In this document: positions 60,594-64,000 of the stretch, piece after piece | Position numbering within the stretch: the first letter of the stretch is position 1 | Layout of the letters: every line of letters begins with the position of its first letter | Assembly (NCBI GenBank): GCA_964023205.1 | Contig: OZ026838.1 | Span: forward strand, 24,021,843 to 24,085,842 | DNA length: 64,000 nucleotides | Origin: Lutraria lutraria | Lineage: Eukaryota; Mollusca; Bivalvia; Venerida; Mactridae | Direction: 5' to 3' | Position numbers and translations under genes: made by a program | Notes under the pieces: model-generated | The model's input: the letters and a program-made list of their open reading frames with translations, nothing else | Told to the model about the DNA's origin: nothing | Databases searched by the model: none

Positions 60594-61029
60594 TATTGGC
60601 TTTAACACACAGGATTACTTAATTACTTACTAGATTTTTAAAAACATGTAACAACAATAATGGCTTGGACACCTATGACTTGAGAGGATGTCTTAATCAA
60701 CAACAACAACAACTTTTATTCAACATTAAGTAATATAACATTACTTCTAGTCTACAAAAAGCATGTGCAGTGATAAACAATTAATCAATACAGTATTGAA
60801 ATATGGAATCTAATTATAAATTTAAGAACAGAACAGAACTTTTATTAGAGACTTGTACAATGTACATCATCGAAACAAAACAAATATACAATACAAAAAA
60901 AACACACATGTCATGTGATAGGTTGAAAAGGCACATGAATGAGAAATCATATTTAACAATATATACTAGTAATCTATTTTAGAAAAAATATATATGTACG
61001 TAAGTTGTGCTAAGAGGGTGGACATATAA
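60594..61029 (-). other. Probable 3' UTR of the first LINE with (CAA)n
   Basis: The plus strand holds CAACAACAACAACAAC near 60700 and TTTTATTCAACATTAAG. In the LINE orientation this is a (TTG)n tail-like tract downstream of the ORF stop. A second TTTTATTAGAGACTTGTACA at 60840 could be another element end. Confidence 0.5.
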
Positions 61030-62624
61030 TCAATTAAGAGTATTTAAAATGGAAGTTCTAAGAGGTAAAGCTTGTTTTATAAATCTAGCAGTTTTTAGTA
61101 AAACAGTTTTATTTTGAGTATTTAGTAATTCAAGAAATTTAAACATAGATGTTTTTTTATGATAATAGTTAGGTATAAAGTTTTTCCTTAAGTCTTTGAA
61201 TATAGGGCAAATACATATAAAATGGTACTCGTCTTCAATATCATTTTTGCAAAGTAAACAATAACGTTGATTTCTTACGATTTTATTTCTGATATAACGG
61301 CCCGTTTGTATTCGTAGAGGATGTTCGGACAATTTAAGCTTAGTAAAGAAAAATCTTAAGTTATTAGGCAGAGTGTCAAGATAACTTTTATACTGGAATA
61401 TTGTTTTAATGTGTTTATAGTTTTCAAGCACAGCGTTTCTTTGTATCCCCATTGACCATTCCTGAATAAAAACATCAATATCACGTTGCTTAAAAATGGG
61501 AAGAAACGAAGCTACATCAATATTGTCACAATTTTCAAAAAGAAATGAAAAACCATAATCGTTTTAATAATTTTCTAACATTTGAAACCCAATTTGTTAA
61601 CCTTTTCTTACAATCTAAAAAAGCCTGTTTGTACACTGTTTTCATTATAATATTATCTGTGTTTAATAATTTACACCAGTATTTTACAATTTTTACATAC
61701 CTTGAAATATACAAAGGATAGTGACCTAGTTCACCATAAATACCAACCGAGGAAGAATTTGTTTTAAGTCTTAGAATTCGTTTACAAAATTTGAGATGAA
61801 TTCTCTCTATTTCCTTTGACTTTGAGCAACCCCACACCTCTGAAGCATATCCTAAAATTGACCCAACAAAAGCATCAAATAACTGGATTAATAATTTTGG
61901 TTTTAATTTATACTTTTTACAATTAATAAGTAAAATATTTAATGCCTTCACAGCTTTTCCAGCTAGAAACTCTTGATTAAGGTTAAAATTACCCGTATAA
62001 TGAAACACAGTACCCAGATAGTTGAAATCGTTCACCACTTCGATTTGTTTGTTATCCTATACCCAGTGTTCGTTGTGCAATAATTTTCCGCGTTTTCTAA
62101 ATACCATTATTTTAGTTTTATCGGAATTCACTTTAAGCCCCCATTTATCACAATATGTTTTCAAACAATTTAAATTATCCTGTAGCTCACTTGGTGTTTT
62201 GGCAAAAATGGCCATATCATCGGCGAACAACAAAAGTATAACAACAATATCATCTAAAATCAAACCTGACTCAAAATTATTTTGTAAATATAATTCAATA
62301 TCTTCAATGAATAAAGAAAATAATAGCGGCGAAATAACCTCCCCTTGTCTCAAACCAACTGCACAATCAAAGAAATCAGTATAACTATTACACGCTTTCA
62401 CACAGGACTTAACTTTCTGATACATGTCCCTTATTACCCTTAATAATTTACCTTGGATGCCCGTGTTGTATAACTTAAACCATAATGCATTTCTGTATAT
62501 AGAATCAAAACATTTAAACATGTCTACGAATACAACATACAAACGTTTGTTATTATTTAAATATTTCTGTACAAGAGACATTAAAACAAAAATAGCATAT
62601 AAATATATATATAAATTTAAGTAG
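61030..62624 (-). pseudogene. LINE RT with C-terminal zinc knuckle, copy 1 (5' truncated)
   Basis: Minus strand. RT palm: FVDMFKCFDS, GLRQGEVISPLLFSLFIEDI and LLFADDMAIFAKTPSELQ (catalytic Asp pair intact), then GLKVNSDKTKIMVF. Thumb and beyond: LGTVFHYTGNF, ILGYASEVWG, IERIHLKFCKRIL and a zinc knuckle CLLCKNDIEDEYHFICICP (CCHC) before the end at 61030. One in-frame TAG at about 62056 and a frameshift near 61540. Endonuclease and upstream RT are missing. The zf-RVT-like knuckle places it with jockey/I-type non-LTR elements; I do not name the clade. The next copy upstream (62663-64000) has the same architecture. Confidence 0.85.
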
Positions 62625-62662
62625 AAGCTATATTATTACGATAAAGTTAATAAAATAATAAA

Positions 62663-64000
62663 TTATTTATCAAGTTCCTTTCTACGGTTATTTGCAAAAT
62701 ACAGATATTTTGATAGGTTTATAATAGTTATTTTGTTTTTAGACAGCAAAAGATTATCAAATTTCTGTAAAGTCGGCCAGGTAAAATAATATGATTTTAG
62801 ATATTTTTTACGTAAATCTGAATATATAGGGCATGTTAGCAAAAAGTGATACTCGTTTTCCAAAGTTTTAGATGTACAAAATTTACATATTCTTTCTGAT
62901 CTAGCAATGTTATAGTATCTTCCCCGTTCTATTTCAAGGTTATGTGAGGATAAACGAAATCTACTCAGTGCGATTCTAAATCGTTTTTCTAAACTATGAT
63001 AATCAAGATACGGTTCAATGATAAAATTATGTTTGTACCTACAGTATGTAATCAATCTCTGTGAGTTATTTATATCTGCATACCAAGTTTGATGATACTG
63101 ATCTAATATTCTCTGTTTGATAAAATCAAATGGCGTGATATTTTGATAGTTATGAAAATTGTGCCACATGTCAGATAAGCCTAAATTATCCAATATACAG
63201 TAGTTTTAATTTGAAATGCCCAGTTCTGACCATTGTATGTTAAATTGTTAAGAGCATCTTCCTTTAACATAGAATATGTTTGTTTTATCAAATTATTATC
63301 ATTTAGTTTTTGAATTTTTATCCAATATCTAATCATGCTTATAATTTTGTCTTTTGATTTTCATTTGTTCCCTGCCAAGTTCACCATATAACCCAGTCAG
63401 ATTCGTGGAATTATTAACAACAAGAATTTTTCTACAGAATTTTGTATGAATTAATTCTATATCTTTTCCATCTATGGCTCCCCAAACTTCTGAACAGTAA
63501 TTTAGAATCGAAGAAACCAAAGTATCAAACAGTTTACATTTTCACTAGTTTTGAATTCATACTGGTAAAAAATAGCGAACAACTGATGCAACAATTTTGG
63601 AGCGTGCTCTGCAATAATTTTTGAGTTCGTGACCAATTGCCATTTTTAAAGAAGTATACACCTAGATATTTAAAGGATGGTACTACTTCAAGTTTCTCTC
63701 CGTATAGATAAAAATTGAAATTGGTTGGTCTCCCCCTTTCAAAGATCATAACCTTGGTCTTGATCGTATTTACCGGTATTTTTAAACCAAAGGTGTTACA
63801 ATACGTTTCTACGTCATTTAATATACTTTGTACAGAATGAGGATTAGTGGAAAACAATACTTGGTCATTGGCATAAAGTATTAGAAACAAACTTATCTCA
63901 TTAATAGTGAATATTCCGTCGAGGTTAGCATTTATATTTTGCATTAAGTCATTTACAAACATCATAAATAAAAGTGAAGAACTTGGATCACCTTGTTTTA
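62663..64000 (-). pseudogene. LINE RT with C-terminal zinc knuckle, copy 2 (runs off the window)
   Basis: Same layout: QGDPSSSLLF near 63975, LILYANDQVLFS (the catalytic Asp pair is changed to Asn-Asp), LGVYFFKNGNW, ILNYCSEVWG, IELIHTKFCRKIL and CKFCTSKTLENEYHFLLTCP. Frame changes near 63620, 63540 and 63330-63200. The stop is at 62663. The D-to-N change alone would abolish polymerase activity. Its 5' part lies beyond 64000. Confidence 0.85.

Overview
This is an AT-rich, gene-poor piece of animal nuclear DNA made mostly of nested transposable elements. It contains spliced exons, long non-coding stretches, a Ty3/gypsy element with an envelope gene, several non-LTR elements, cut-and-paste transposons and many MITEs. 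The repeat vocabulary (short elements starting TTTTTAGCTCAC and ending GGCCCTCTTGTT, and tRNA-like SINE heads) fits a bivalve or related mollusc, but that assignment is inference and no host gene proves it.

Layout. 1-0.8 kb: two intact exons of a MULE-type transposase-derived gene running off the left edge (minus). 1.9-14.8 kb: a composite locus. A non-autonomous element with TTAA target sites and long inverted repeats was hit by a minus-strand gypsy element. The LTRs are 625 bp, pol and an F-like env are both frameshifted, and gag and protease are missing. The block host flank + inverted repeat + LTR is present twice. 15-20.6 kb: a 5.65-kb DNA transposon with a decayed minus-strand gene combining a papain-like (peptidase C76-like) cysteine protease domain, an acidic linker and a DUF7869-like transposase region. 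20.6-31 kb: repeats of the shared-terminus family, a broken ISL2EU/Harbinger-like transposase, a Tigger-like exon, a LINE endonuclease fragment and a 30-bp minisatellite. 31-40.6 kb: mostly featureless, with one more repeat copy and small MITEs. 40.7-46.3 kb: three tandem copies of a 2.08-kb unit carrying the same crippled LINE reverse transcriptase. 48.4-51.3 kb: a second TTAA element with other inverted repeats, holding two short MITEs that bracket a shared-terminus repeat. 53.6-60.6 kb: mariner- and pogo-like MITEs, one possible host exon and one promoter-like GC-rich patch. 61-64 kb: two decayed minus-strand LINE copies of one clade, head to tail.

No operon-like or pathway logic links these genes. 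The relationships are of insertion order and parasitism: MITEs share ends with larger elements, the gypsy target site can be read from the opposite arm of its host transposon, and several repeats share ends while their cores differ. Apart from the MULE exons, every recognisable coding region carries stops, frameshifts or lost catalytic residues.
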